Shown here: positions 9,014 through 16,693 of the stretch, piece after piece | How positions within the stretch are numbered: position 1 is the stretch's first letter | Layout of the letters: every line of letters begins with the position of its first letter | DNA from: Microbispora oryzae | GTDB taxonomy: Bacteria > Actinomycetota > Actinomycetes > Streptosporangiales > Streptosporangiaceae | Direction: 5' to 3' | NCBI RefSeq assembly: GCF_017896165.1 | Contig: NZ_JAFCNB010000015.1 | Location: 62,001-126,000, forward strand | Length of the DNA stretch: 64,000 nt | Program-made: the position numbers and the translations under genes | Notes under the pieces: model-generated | Seen by the model: only the letters and a program-made list of their open reading frames with translations | Told to the model about the DNA's origin: nothing | The model's database searches: none

Positions 9014-9941
9014 CCCCGGGACGGCCCGCCCGTGCCGCGCCGCGACGTGCCTCGCGCGTCACGGTGACGGCCGGGCGGGCGGTCCCGGCCCGGAACAGGA
9101 AGGATGCCCAGGAGCGGTACGGCCGCCACCGCTCCGCCAGTTCGCGGTACGCGACCGGCGGGGCGTCCTCCGGCAGGCCGTACGCCTCCCGCAGGATCGA
9201 GAACAGGCGCGGCTCGTCGCCGGGGAACGCGTCCGGCGCGCCCGCGCCGCGGATCAGGATCAGGCCCGCGGAGAACGGCCCGACGCCGGGCAGGGCGCGC
9301 AGCTGCGCCAGGGCCTCCTCCGGGGGCAGCGCGCGCAGGTGCTCGGCGGTGAGGACTCCGTCGAGCGCGGCCTCGGCCAGCCCGCGCAGCCACTCCTCCT
9401 TCTGCGCGGGCAGGCCGAGCCCACCGGCCTCCAGCAGCGTCACGGGAGGAGGGAAGGCCGGATGCTCCCGTCCGTCCAGGGTGACCATGGCGCCGTACCG
9501 CTCCGCGATGCGCTGCTTGACGCGGGCCGCGATGAGCATCGAGGAGCGCTGCACGATCACCGCCCAGCACGCCGCCTCCCACGGGGTCCAGAAGCACACC
9601 GGCCGCAGACCGGGGCTGCGCCGCTGGAGGTCGCCGAGCTCCGGGTCGGTCTCGCCGAGCTCGGCGAAGCCGGTGCCGTCCACGTCGAGGGAGAGGATCC
9701 GGGCCACCTCGGCCCGGATCCGCGGTCCGGCGGCCCGCGTCGTGGCGACCGACACCCCGCCCGGCGCGGCCGTCACGGTCACGCCGATCGGCAGCCAGTC
9801 GGACTCCGCGCAGTAGGCGAAGCGCAGCGCCCGCCCGTCGGAGGGCAGCCCGCTGGTGGCCGGCCAGTCCTCGACGAAGCGCAACGCGGCGCCGAAGTCG
9901 AACGGGCCCTCGGCGGTGAGCGTGAATCGGTGCGTGGTCAT
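8997..9941 (-). CDS. DNA-3-methyladenine glycosylase 2 family protein (AlkA-like)
   Basis: 314 residues with the AlkA/EndoIII plan: an N-terminal beta domain, then helices and a helix-hairpin-helix, LRALPGVGPFSAGLILIR at about 214-231. This is followed by PDAFPGDEPRL, where an aspartate (D242 likely) matches the catalytic Asp position of AlkA. The enzyme should excise alkylated purines in base-excision repair. FWTPWEAACWAVIVQR (about 117-132) is also typical. The ATG at 9939-9941 has no evident ribosome binding site. Its 3' end overlaps the convergent secreted-protein gene by 17 bases. It lies 73 bases downstream of the last PKS-cluster gene on the same strand but looks like housekeeping and probably marks the cluster edge. 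Confidence 0.85.
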   Translation of the reverse strand: MTTHRFTLTAEGPFDFGAALRFVEDWPATSGLPSDGRALRFAYCAESDWLPIGVTVTAAPGGVSVATTRAAGPRIRAEVARILSLDVDGTGFAELGETDPELGDLQRRSPGLRPVCFWTPWEAACWAVIVQRSSMLIAARVKQRIAERYGAMVTLDGREHPAFPPPVTLLEAGGLGLPAQKEEWLRGLAEAALDGVLTAEHLRALPPEEALAQLRALPGVGPFSAGLILIRGAGAPDAFPGDEPRLFSILREAYGLPEDAPPVAYRELAERWRPYRSWASFLFRAGTARPAVTVTREARRGAARAGRPGVTRSS

Positions 9942-9966
9942 GCGCGTATGGTAGGAGCCCGCGCGC

Positions 9967-9994
9967 CCGGCCGGCCGATGGCCTCCGGGGCCGG
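9967..9994 (-). terminator. Possible hairpin at the end of the PKS operon
   Basis: CCGGCC at 9967-9972 pairs with GGCCGG at 9989-9994, with an inner GGCC/GGCC stem (73-76 with 80-83). The structure is GC-only with no T-tract. Its place between the last cluster gene and the glycosylase gene suits a terminator, but in DNA this rich in GC such hairpins arise by chance. Confidence 0.25.
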
Positions 9995-10014
9995 TCAGCG
10001 GTCAGCGCCGGCGT

Positions 10015-10908
10015 CTATCCCGGGTAGTCGAAGAAGCCCGAGCCGGTCTTGCGGCCCAGGCGGCCCGCGGTGACCAGTTCCACCAGCAGCGCCGGCGGCG
10101 CGTACAACGGGTCGGCGAATTCCGCGTGCATCGCCTCGGCGACCGACGCGATGGTGTCCAGGCCGATCAGGTCGGCGAGTTCCAGCGGGCCGAGCGGGTG
10201 CGAACAGCCCAGCCGCATGCCGCGGTCGATGTCGGCGGGGGTGGCGTGGCCCGCCTCGGCCATCCGGACCGCCGCGAGCAGGAACGGGACGAGCAGGGCG
10301 TTGACCACGAAGCCACAGCGGTCGGCCGAGCGGATCACCTGCTTGCCGAGCACGTCCGCGGCGAAGGTCTCGGCCGCGGCCACGACGCTCTCCGCGGTGT
10401 GGCTCGCGGGCACCACCTCGACCAGCGGGAGCACCTGCGCCGGGTTGAAGAAGTGCATCCCCACCACGCGCTCGGGCCGCCCGGCGCACTCGGCCAGGGT
10501 GGCGATCCGCAGCGAGGAGGTGTTCGACGCCAGGACCGCGCCGGGGTCGGCGACCACGGCGTCGAGTGCGGTGAACACGTCCCGCTTGAGCTTCTCGTCC
10601 TCGGGAACCGACTCGATCACCAGCTGCCGGTCGGCGAGGTCCGGCAGCGCGTCGGTGAACGAGATCGCGGCGAGGGCCCGTTCGGCGGCTTCGGCGGTGA
10701 GCTTGCCTCGGGTCACGGCCTGGTCCAGCGACCGGGCGATCCGCCGGCGGCCGGTGTCGGCCGAGCCCGCCGAGGAGACGGCGACCCGGACGTCCAGGCC
10801 GGCCTTGGCGCAGAGCTCGGCGATGCCGGCGCCCATCGTGCCGCAGCCGACGACGCCGACCCGGGTGATGCCCGCGGCGCTCGCCGCCGTGGTCGCCGTA
10901 GTGGTCAC
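10015..10908 (-). CDS. 3-hydroxyacyl-CoA (3-hydroxybutyryl-CoA) dehydrogenase
   Basis: 297 residues. An N-terminal Rossmann motif GCGTMG (21-26) in VGVVGCGTMGAGIAEL binds NAD(P). SNTSSLRIA and GMHFFNPAQVLPLVEVV are hallmarks of the 3-hydroxyacyl-CoA dehydrogenase family, and the C-terminal domain ends GSGFFDYPG. Length fits the single-function bacterial enzyme. In this context it should reduce a 3-oxoacyl thioester made by the adjacent KAS III. Dehydration, probably by a fatty-acid enzyme elsewhere, would then give the enoyl-CoA substrate for the CCR. The GTG at 10908 overlaps the KAS III stop as GTGA, which suggests translational coupling; an ATG at 10923 in the same frame is the alternative. 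It is the last gene of the cluster. Confidence 0.88.
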   Translation of the reverse strand: MTTTATTAASAAGITRVGVVGCGTMGAGIAELCAKAGLDVRVAVSSAGSADTGRRRIARSLDQAVTRGKLTAEAAERALAAISFTDALPDLADRQLVIESVPEDEKLKRDVFTALDAVVADPGAVLASNTSSLRIATLAECAGRPERVVGMHFFNPAQVLPLVEVVPASHTAESVVAAAETFAADVLGKQVIRSADRCGFVVNALLVPFLLAAVRMAEAGHATPADIDRGMRLGCSHPLGPLELADLIGLDTIASVAEAMHAEFADPLYAPPALLVELVTAGRLGRKTGSGFFDYPG

Positions 10909-11894
10909 CGCGCCGTCGTCCATCGCAGCAGGGCCGCGCCGAGCGACATGCCGCCGCCGAACGCGGTGATCAGCACCAGGTCGCCGTCGGCGAGGTGCCC
11001 GTTCCGGTGGGCGTCGTCGAGCGCGAGGGCGACAGAGGCGCTGCCGGTGTTGCCGTAGCGTTCCAGCGTCCGGTGGGTGTGCGCGTGGTCCAGGCCGGCC
11101 CGGGTCACCAGCTTGCTCAGCAGCACGCCGTTGGCCTGGTGCGGCACGACGTGGTCCACGTCGGCCAGCCGGTGACCGGTCCGCTCGACCAGTGTCCGGA
11201 GCGCGCCGGGCACGTGCTCCATGACGAAGTCGCGCACGCCCCGGCCGTCCATCCGGAAGAAGTGGCCTCCGTCGTCGACGGTCTCGTGGGTGGCCGGCAT
11301 CCGGCTGCCGCCGGCCTCCACCCGGATCAGCCCGCGCGCGTCCCCGTGGCTGGCCAGCTCGACGTCGAGGAAGCCGCCCGACGGCACCGCGCCGACCAGC
11401 GCCGCGCCCGCGCCGTCGCCGAGCAGCACCACGGTCTTGCGGTCGGTGACGTCCAGGATGCGCGAGTACACGTCCGCGGCGATCACCAGCGCGTACGCGT
11501 CCGGCTGCTGGGCGACCAGCGCCCGGGCCAGCGCCAGGCCGTAGACGAAGCCGCTGCAGACGACGTTGATGTCGAAGCAGGCGGCGCCATGTGCGCCGAT
11601 GGCGTCCTGCACCAGATAGGAGGTGGGCGGCTGGGGCGAGTCGGGCGTGGACGTGGAGACGATGAGGTAGCGCAGCGCCTCGGGCGGCAGCCCCGCCTGG
11701 TCGAGCGCCTGCTTCGCGGCCTCGGCCGCCAGGTCGGAGGTGGCCTGGTCGGGGGCGGCGTAGCGGCGGGTGACGATCTGCGTCTTCCGCTCGATCCACT
11801 CCGGCGTGACACCGGCCGGTCCGGCGACGTCCGCGCCGGTCACCACCTGCTTGGGAACGTAGGAACCGGTGGCCAGGATGCCGATCGCGCTCAT
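10905..11894 (-). CDS. Beta-ketoacyl synthase III (FabH-like)
   Basis: 329 residues. Catalytic triad visible: Cys113 in NVVCSGFVYG, His in VVPHQANG, and Asn in ERYGNTGSAS. ITAFGGGMSLGAALL near the end is typical of KAS III. These enzymes condense an acyl-CoA with malonyl-ACP. Between a CCR gene and a hydroxyacyl-CoA dehydrogenase gene, it most likely starts the chain of an alkylmalonyl extender unit rather than a fatty acid; similar trios occur in pathways to isobutylmalonyl- and related extenders. The ATG at 11894 begins two bases after the CCR stop (TGA-CG-ATG). A housekeeping fatty-acid role is less likely given the position. Acyl-CoA preference cannot be read from sequence. Confidence 0.88.
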   Translation of the reverse strand: MSAIGILATGSYVPKQVVTGADVAGPAGVTPEWIERKTQIVTRRYAAPDQATSDLAAEAAKQALDQAGLPPEALRYLIVSTSTPDSPQPPTSYLVQDAIGAHGAACFDINVVCSGFVYGLALARALVAQQPDAYALVIAADVYSRILDVTDRKTVVLLGDGAGAALVGAVPSGGFLDVELASHGDARGLIRVEAGGSRMPATHETVDDGGHFFRMDGRGVRDFVMEHVPGALRTLVERTGHRLADVDHVVPHQANGVLLSKLVTRAGLDHAHTHRTLERYGNTGSASVALALDDAHRNGHLADGDLVLITAFGGGMSLGAALLRWTTAR

Positions 11895-11896
11895 CG

Positions 11897-13243
11897 TCAC
11901 ACCCGCGCCATCGTCGCGTACCGGCGCCAGGAGGTGAGCCGTTCGACGCCGATCCGTTCTCTCGCGTCCGGATCGGTCACCCCCAGCCCCTCGGCGGGGG
12001 CGAGACAGAGCACGCCGACCTTGCCGACGTGCCGGTTGGTCTGCACCAGCCGCAGCGCCTCGGCGGTCTCCGCCAGCGGGTAGACGTCGGTCAGGATCGG
12101 CACCAGCCCGCCCTGCCGGAACAGCCGGGCGGTGTCCCACTGCTCCTGGAGGTTGGCGATGTGGCTGCCGATCACGCGCTTGAGGTTCATCCACAGGTAG
12201 CGGTTGTCGTACTGGTGCTGGTAGCCGGTGCTCGACCCGCAGGTGACGACCACGCCGCCGCGCCGCACGACGTGCACCGACGTGCCGAACGTCGCCTGGC
12301 CGACGTAGTCGAAGGCCACCCGCGGGTCCTCACCGAGCTCGGCCCGGATCCTGCGGCCGAGCCGCTTGCCGTACTCGATCGCGTCCGCCGTGCCGTCGGA
12401 GTCGTCGCCCATGCCGATCTCACGGCGGTCGATGATCACATCGCAGCCCTGCTCACGGAGGATCTGCGCCTTCCGCTCGGAGCTGACCACGCCGACCGCG
12501 ACACCGCCGCCGTTCTTGACCATCTGGACGGCGAACCCGCCCAGGCCGCCGGTCGCGCCCCAGACCAGCACCACGTCACCCTGTTTGATCTGCGCGCCGT
12601 TGTCGCTGACCAGCATCCGGTACGCGGTGCCGGCGCACAGCGTGATGGAGGCGGCCTCCTCCCAGGTCAGGTGCGCGGGTTTGGGCACCAGCTGGCTGGC
12701 CCGGACGACCGTGTAGTGGGCCAGGCCGCCGAAGTTGGTCTCGTACCCCCAGGCCCGTCCCTCCGGGCCCATCATGCCGTCGGCGTGCGCGCCCGGGTCC
12801 TGGTCGTCGACGTAGGCCGGGCTGACCATGACGTGGTCGCCGACGTTCCAGTGCCGCACGCCGTCCCCGACCCGGACCACCACGCCGGCGGCGTCGGAGC
12901 CGACGATCTGGTGGGGCAGGTCGTGGCGGGCCGCGTAGCCGCCCTGCCGGGCGAACCGGCGCAACGCCGTGAACGTCGAGATCGGCTCGAACATCGCCGA
13001 CCACACCGTGTTGTAGTTGATCGAGCTGGCCATCACCGCGACGACCACCTCGTCCGGGGCGATCCGGGGCATCGGCACCGGGCCGACGTGCAGCGTCCGC
13101 CGGACGTCCCGGTCGGCCGTGCCGTCGAAGACTCCGGCGTCCGAGGCCCGCAGGTGGGCCGCGGCGAACGACTGCGGGAGCGGGAGCCGGCTGAGTTCCT
13201 CCGGCGCGGCGCCGGAGAGCACCGCTTCGGCCAAGGTGTCCAT
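11897..13243 (-). CDS. ccr: Crotonyl-CoA carboxylase/reductase
   Basis: 448 residues, the normal length. Zinc-independent MDR fold: INYNTVWSAMFEP (75-87), the PHQIVGSDAAGVVVRVGDG stretch, GPEGRAWGYETNFGG, the NADPH-binding loop WGATGGLGGFA (228-238) and the C-terminal RHVGKVGVL region. It should reductively carboxylate 2-enoyl-CoA with NADPH and CO2, giving ethylmalonyl-CoA or a longer alkylmalonyl-CoA. Start: ATG at 13243, preceded by GAGGAA; the open frame extends to 13486 without matching the family. It sits 31 bases after the FG-GAP gene and two bases before the KAS III gene. The acyltransferase of module M4, with its AAGH motif, is the likely user of its product. Confidence 0.92.
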   Translation of the reverse strand: MDTLAEAVLSGAAPEELSRLPLPQSFAAAHLRASDAGVFDGTADRDVRRTLHVGPVPMPRIAPDEVVVAVMASSINYNTVWSAMFEPISTFTALRRFARQGGYAARHDLPHQIVGSDAAGVVVRVGDGVRHWNVGDHVMVSPAYVDDQDPGAHADGMMGPEGRAWGYETNFGGLAHYTVVRASQLVPKPAHLTWEEAASITLCAGTAYRMLVSDNGAQIKQGDVVLVWGATGGLGGFAVQMVKNGGGVAVGVVSSERKAQILREQGCDVIIDRREIGMGDDSDGTADAIEYGKRLGRRIRAELGEDPRVAFDYVGQATFGTSVHVVRRGGVVVTCGSSTGYQHQYDNRYLWMNLKRVIGSHIANLQEQWDTARLFRQGGLVPILTDVYPLAETAEALRLVQTNRHVGKVGVLCLAPAEGLGVTDPDARERIGVERLTSWRRYATMARV

Positions 13244-13274
13244 GAAATTCCTCGCGATCGCGATGGGTGTGCGG

Positions 13275-14069
13275 TCAGCCGATGACGTCGAACGCGCCGA
13301 CGGCGAGCGCGACAGGGACCGGGGAGAGGAACGTGACGGCGGGGTCCTGCGGCCAGAAGACGCCGCTGTGCGGGAAGACCAGCAGCTCGCCGTCGTCGTC
13401 GACGGCGAGCAGGTCGGCCATGCCGTCGCCGCTGGCGTCGGCCGCGGCGACCACCACGGCGTCGTCGAAGTCGGCGCCCAGGTCATGCCAGATTCCGCCG
13501 CCCGGGGCGCCGCGGAACTCGAATGCGCCGACCCCGCCGTCGGGGCGGCGCACCAGCAGTTCCGGCCGGCCGGCGCCGGTGACGTCGCCCATGCCGAGCA
13601 GCACCGCGCCGGGGCCGATCGTGGTCAGCGGCTCTCCCCCATGGGGGACGGACGCGGGAGACAACCAGACCGTGCCATCGGGCGCGGCCCGCAGCACCTG
13701 GTCGGGGCGGCCCGCACCGGATCGCACCACGACGGCCTGGGTGGCCGGCGCCGCCGCCGGTGCCGCGGGCGGCAGGCCGGCCGCGGTGAACATGTCCGCC
13801 GGGGGCAGCACGACCTCGCGGCCGCCCGGCAGACCGCAGAGCAGCCCCAGCCCGCCGTCGCCCTGGAAGTCGCCCGCGGCCAGGACCGGGGACACGCCGG
13901 GGAGGAAGCCGACGCCGATCAGGGCCGGGACTCCGTAGCTGCCGGGGTCGATGACGCCGGGACGGTGGGGGTAGCCGAACAGCTCGCCGGTGGACCTGTC
14001 ACGCACGTAGAGCGCGTCGCCGGCGCAGGGCCGCTGGGCGGACGTCGCCATCCCGGTACGCGTGTGCAT
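13275..14069 (-). CDS. FG-GAP/VCBS-repeat-like protein, role in cluster unknown
   Basis: 264 residues. Repeated blade-like segments carry calcium-loop-type acidic motifs: DFQGDGGLG (67-75), DVTGAGRPELLV (162-173) and DASGDGMADLLAV (211-223), each followed by a beta hairpin such as DDDGELLVF. This is the FG-GAP/VCBS beta-propeller pattern. No signal peptide or membrane segment is visible with this start, so it may be cytoplasmic, unusual for the family. Start: ATG at 14069 with GGAGAG upstream; a GTG at 14141 would add 24 residues that look random. It lies between the phosphopantetheinyl transferase and CCR genes on the same strand. No enzymatic motif seen; a scaffold or chaperone role would be a guess. 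Confidence 0.65.
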   Translation of the reverse strand: MHTRTGMATSAQRPCAGDALYVRDRSTGELFGYPHRPGVIDPGSYGVPALIGVGFLPGVSPVLAAGDFQGDGGLGLLCGLPGGREVVLPPADMFTAAGLPPAAPAAAPATQAVVVRSGAGRPDQVLRAAPDGTVWLSPASVPHGGEPLTTIGPGAVLLGMGDVTGAGRPELLVRRPDGGVGAFEFRGAPGGGIWHDLGADFDDAVVVAAADASGDGMADLLAVDDDGELLVFPHSGVFWPQDPAVTFLSPVPVALAVGAFDVIG

Positions 14070-14154
14070 CAAGCTCTCCAACCCGTTGCCGTGCAGGTCG
14101 TGCCCGTGCCGATCCTCGGTGCGGCCGGCGCGGATCCACACCCCTGCGTCACCC

Positions 14155-14868
14155 CTAGGGAGTGACGGCGATCGCGGTGATCACCAGACCGTCGCGCCGG
14201 ATCCAGCGGCCGGCGAAGCCGGTCAGCGGGCCCGCGACGGTGCTCGGCGGCGGGACCAGCAGCGTGGCGGTGAACCCGCCGGCCGGGTCGAGCTCGATCC
14301 GGGCCTCGTGGAACTCCAGGAACCGGCGGGTGAGCGGGAACCACGCCTTGTAGACCGATTCCTTGGCGCTGAACAGCAGCCGGTCCCAGGGAACGCCGGG
14401 TGGCAGGAGGCGGAGGCCGGCCCGCTCCTCGGGCAGCGCGATCGCGTCCAGCACGCCGTCGGGCAGCGGCCCGGCCGGCTCGGCGTCGAGGCCGATCGCC
14501 CGGAGGTCGGCGGCGTGGGCGACCGCGCAGCCGCGGAAGCCGGCGCAGTGGGTCATGCTGCCCACGACGCCGTCCGGCCAGCCCGGGGCGCCGCGCTCCC
14601 CGGGCAGGATGGGCCCGGCGGCCACGCCGAGCCGTTCAAGCGCGGCGCGGGCGCAGTGCCGGACGGTGGTGAACTCACGGCGGCGTTTGTCGACCGCCCG
14701 CGCGATCACCGCCTCCTCTTCCGGGAACAACCGGACGCCGGGTGGGTCGGCGTAGGTCTCGGCGGTCGCGGCCACTTCCGGCAGGACCAGAGCGAGGAGC
14801 CCGGACGACAGCGGCCCGGACGACAGCGGCCCGGACGACGACCCGGGCGTCGGCAGCGGGCCGCTCAT
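14155..14868 (-). CDS. 4'-phosphopantetheinyl transferase (EntD/Sfp superfamily)
   Basis: 237 residues. Diagnostic motifs: VGSMTHC (102-108), IGLDAEP with Mg2+ ligands D128 and E130, and FSAKESVYKAWFPLT (166-180) with K169 and E170. It transfers phosphopantetheine from CoA to the conserved serine of acyl carrier proteins, here most likely the PKS carrier domains. The N-terminus has a small Ser-Gly-Pro repeat (SSGPLSSGPLSSG) from a 15-base tandem repeat near 14808-14846, which is not part of the fold. The ATG at 14868 overlaps the sulfotransferase stop by one base (TGATG), indicating coupling. A frame extending to 15894 overlaps the sulfotransferase and is not real. Confidence 0.9.
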   Translation of the reverse strand: MSGPLPTPGSSSGPLSSGPLSSGLLALVLPEVAATAETYADPPGVRLFPEEEAVIARAVDKRRREFTTVRHCARAALERLGVAAGPILPGERGAPGWPDGVVGSMTHCAGFRGCAVAHAADLRAIGLDAEPAGPLPDGVLDAIALPEERAGLRLLPPGVPWDRLLFSAKESVYKAWFPLTRRFLEFHEARIELDPAGGFTATLLVPPPSTVAGPLTGFAGRWIRRDGLVITAIAVTP

Positions 14869-15926
14869 CACACGGCCGTGGTCGCGAGCGTGACACCGGC
14901 GGCGGCCGCGAGCGCCGCGTCGGCCGACGCGCCGGGCGCGCAGGAGCGGCGCAGCGCGTCCAGCAGCCGCGGGTTCAGCCGGGCGGAGGCCGCCCGCCGG
15001 CTGGGGTCGACCAGACCGCCGGCCTCGGCCAGCCACCCGGCGGGCGCGGGCACGCCGAGGAAGCCGGCCAGCCGGGTCAGCTCCGCCGGGGCGTCGGTGA
15101 CCAGGCCCTCGTAGGACGTCATCATCCACGCGTCGGCGGGCAGCCGGAGCAGTTCGCCGGCGCCCTCGCAGGTCATCGACGACCACAGCGCGCCGAACGC
15201 GGTCACCGGGACGTCCCGCCGCATCACCTCGGGCAGCTCCCCCGGGGTCGCCAGCAGCCGGCCCAGCTCCGCGGGGAGCAGCCGGAACTGCTCGGCCCCC
15301 AGCTCCTCGGGGGAGGCGACCCCGGCGATCCGGGCGGCCTCCCGGCCCAGCAGCATCAGCCGGAACCCGGCGTGCCTGCTCATCGACAGCGCCGAGTCCG
15401 CGCCGTCGCGGGTGAGGTAGACGAACCGGGCCTCGGGGAACCGCTCCCGCAGCCCCGGCACCATGCCCAGCGACCCGCCCGACCGCTCCACCACCACCGG
15501 CCGGTCGAACCGCCCGGCCAGGTGGGCGAACAGCGCCCGGTAGTGGTCGGCGATCGGCCGGGCCGGCCAGCCGGGCACCTCCGCCGCCAGCTCGTCGTAG
15601 AGCGCGTCCGGGTCGTCGGTGAGCATGGGCAGCGTCATGTGGCAGATCGCCGGGACGCCCGTGGCGGGGTCGAACCGCCCGGCGCCGTACGGGTAGATCA
15701 GCTCGGAGACCGTGAGGCCCTCCGCGACCATGACGTCCACGGCCGGGTCGGGCTCGCTCAGCATCCGCCAGAACCGCTCGCCGTCCGGCGCGCCGTCGAG
15801 GTAGCCGCGGTTGCGGACGGTGCTGAACAGCTCGCTGAGGCTGAGCACCTCGGGGTGGAGCCGCAACATCCTGGAGACCAGCGTGGATCCGCACCGGCCG
15901 GTGCTGATCACGAACGTCGGAGCCAT
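14868..15926 (-). CDS. Sulfotransferase (PAPS-dependent)
   Basis: 352 residues. The 5'-phosphosulfate loop ISTGRCGSTLVSRML (7-21) lies at the extreme N-terminus. The 3'-phosphate-binding motif RFVYLTRDGADSALSMSRH (167-185) has R173 and S181 in the expected places. These define the sulfotransferase family using 3'-phosphoadenosine-5'-phosphosulfate; the acceptor is usually a hydroxyl. It sits between type II thioesterase and phosphopantetheinyl transferase genes, 8 bases after the former and overlapping the latter, so it is almost certainly part of the PKS pathway and may place a sulfate ester on the polyketide. The stand-alone form differs from the PKS-fused sulfotransferase domains of curacin-type systems. 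The acceptor position is unknown. Confidence 0.85.
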   Translation of the reverse strand: MAPTFVISTGRCGSTLVSRMLRLHPEVLSLSELFSTVRNRGYLDGAPDGERFWRMLSEPDPAVDVMVAEGLTVSELIYPYGAGRFDPATGVPAICHMTLPMLTDDPDALYDELAAEVPGWPARPIADHYRALFAHLAGRFDRPVVVERSGGSLGMVPGLRERFPEARFVYLTRDGADSALSMSRHAGFRLMLLGREAARIAGVASPEELGAEQFRLLPAELGRLLATPGELPEVMRRDVPVTAFGALWSSMTCEGAGELLRLPADAWMMTSYEGLVTDAPAELTRLAGFLGVPAPAGWLAEAGGLVDPSRRAASARLNPRLLDALRRSCAPGASADAALAAAAGVTLATTAV

Positions 15927-15934
15927 GACCGTCC

Positions 15935-16693
15935 TCAGAGCGTCAGGGAGAGAAGCTGGTCGCTGATCAGGTTGATCACCGCGCGCTGGTGGCGCGCGAG
16001 GTAGAAGTGGCCGCCCTCGAACGTGCGCATCTCGAAGCCGCCGGTGGTGTGGTCAGCCCAGGAGCCGGCCTCGTCGAGGGTCACCTTGGGGTCGCTCGTC
16101 CCGACCAGCGCGACGATCGGGCAGTCCAGGAGCGGGCCCGGCCGGTAGCGGTAGGTCTCGATCGCCGTGTAGTCGCTGCGGATCGCCGGGAGGATCATCC
16201 GCAGCAGTTCCAGGTCGCCGAGGATGCTGGAGTCGGTGCCGCTGAGGCTCTTCAGCTCGGCCACGACGCCGTCGTCGTCGCGCCGGTGCACGGTCTCGTC
16301 ACGGTGCCGCGAGGGGGCGCGGCGGCCGGACGCGAACAACGTGACCGGGTCGGCGGCCAGCTCGCGCTTCATCCGTACGGCGACCTCGTAGGCCACGGTG
16401 GCGCCCATGCTGTGACCGAAGAAGGCCAGCGGCCGGTCCATCAGGGGGCGCAGCGCGGCGAACGACTCGTCGGCCAGCTCGTCGATCGTCGTCAGCGGCC
16501 GCTCGTGCCGCCGGTCCTGCCTGCCCGGGTACTGCAGCGCCACCACCTGGAGAGTGGACTGCATGGCGTCGGAGACCGGGTAGAAGAAGCTGGCCGAGCC
16601 GCCGGCGTGCGGGAAGCAGACCAGGGTGACCCGGCTGTTCGGCTCGTGGTGGAACCGGCGGATCCACAGGTTGTCGTCGGCGGGGTTGGTCAT
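15935..16693 (-). CDS. Type II thioesterase (PKS editing)
   Basis: 252 residues, alpha/beta hydrolase. Catalytic Ser95 in [10 protein letters not shown], an Asp in the GTSDPKVT stretch, and His in EGGHFYLA. The N-terminal [15 protein letters not shown] and [10 protein letters not shown] are typical of type II thioesterases, which remove aberrant acyl groups from carrier proteins in trans. The ATG at 16693 overlaps the stop of the last PKS gene as ATGA, so translation is probably coupled; a frame reaching 16756 is an artefact of that overlap. Eight bases separate it from the sulfotransferase gene. Confidence 0.92.
   Translation of the reverse strand: MTNPADDNLWIRRFHHEPNSRVTLVCFPHAGGSASFFYPVSDAMQSTLQVVALQYPGRQDRRHERPLTTIDELADESFAALRPLMDRPLAFFGHSMGATVAYEVAVRMKRELAADPVTLFASGRRAPSRHRDETVHRRDDDGVVAELKSLSGTDSSILGDLELLRMILPAIRSDYTAIETYRYRPGPLLDCPIVALVGTSDPKVTLDEAGSWADHTTGGFEMRTFEGGHFYLARHQRAVINLISDQLLSLTL

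Noticed and set aside
10015..11799. A 594-residue fusion of the dehydrogenase with upstream sequence
   Set aside because: The upstream half is a shadow frame of KAS III; the dehydrogenase begins at its Rossmann domain with a GTGA overlap.
13244..13486. N-terminal extension of the CCR
   Set aside because: The extra 81 residues overlap the FG-GAP gene, look random, and a good ribosome binding site precedes the ATG at 13243.
14869..15894. Extension of the phosphopantetheinyl transferase frame
   Set aside because: It overlaps the sulfotransferase, which has clear PAPS motifs in the other frame.
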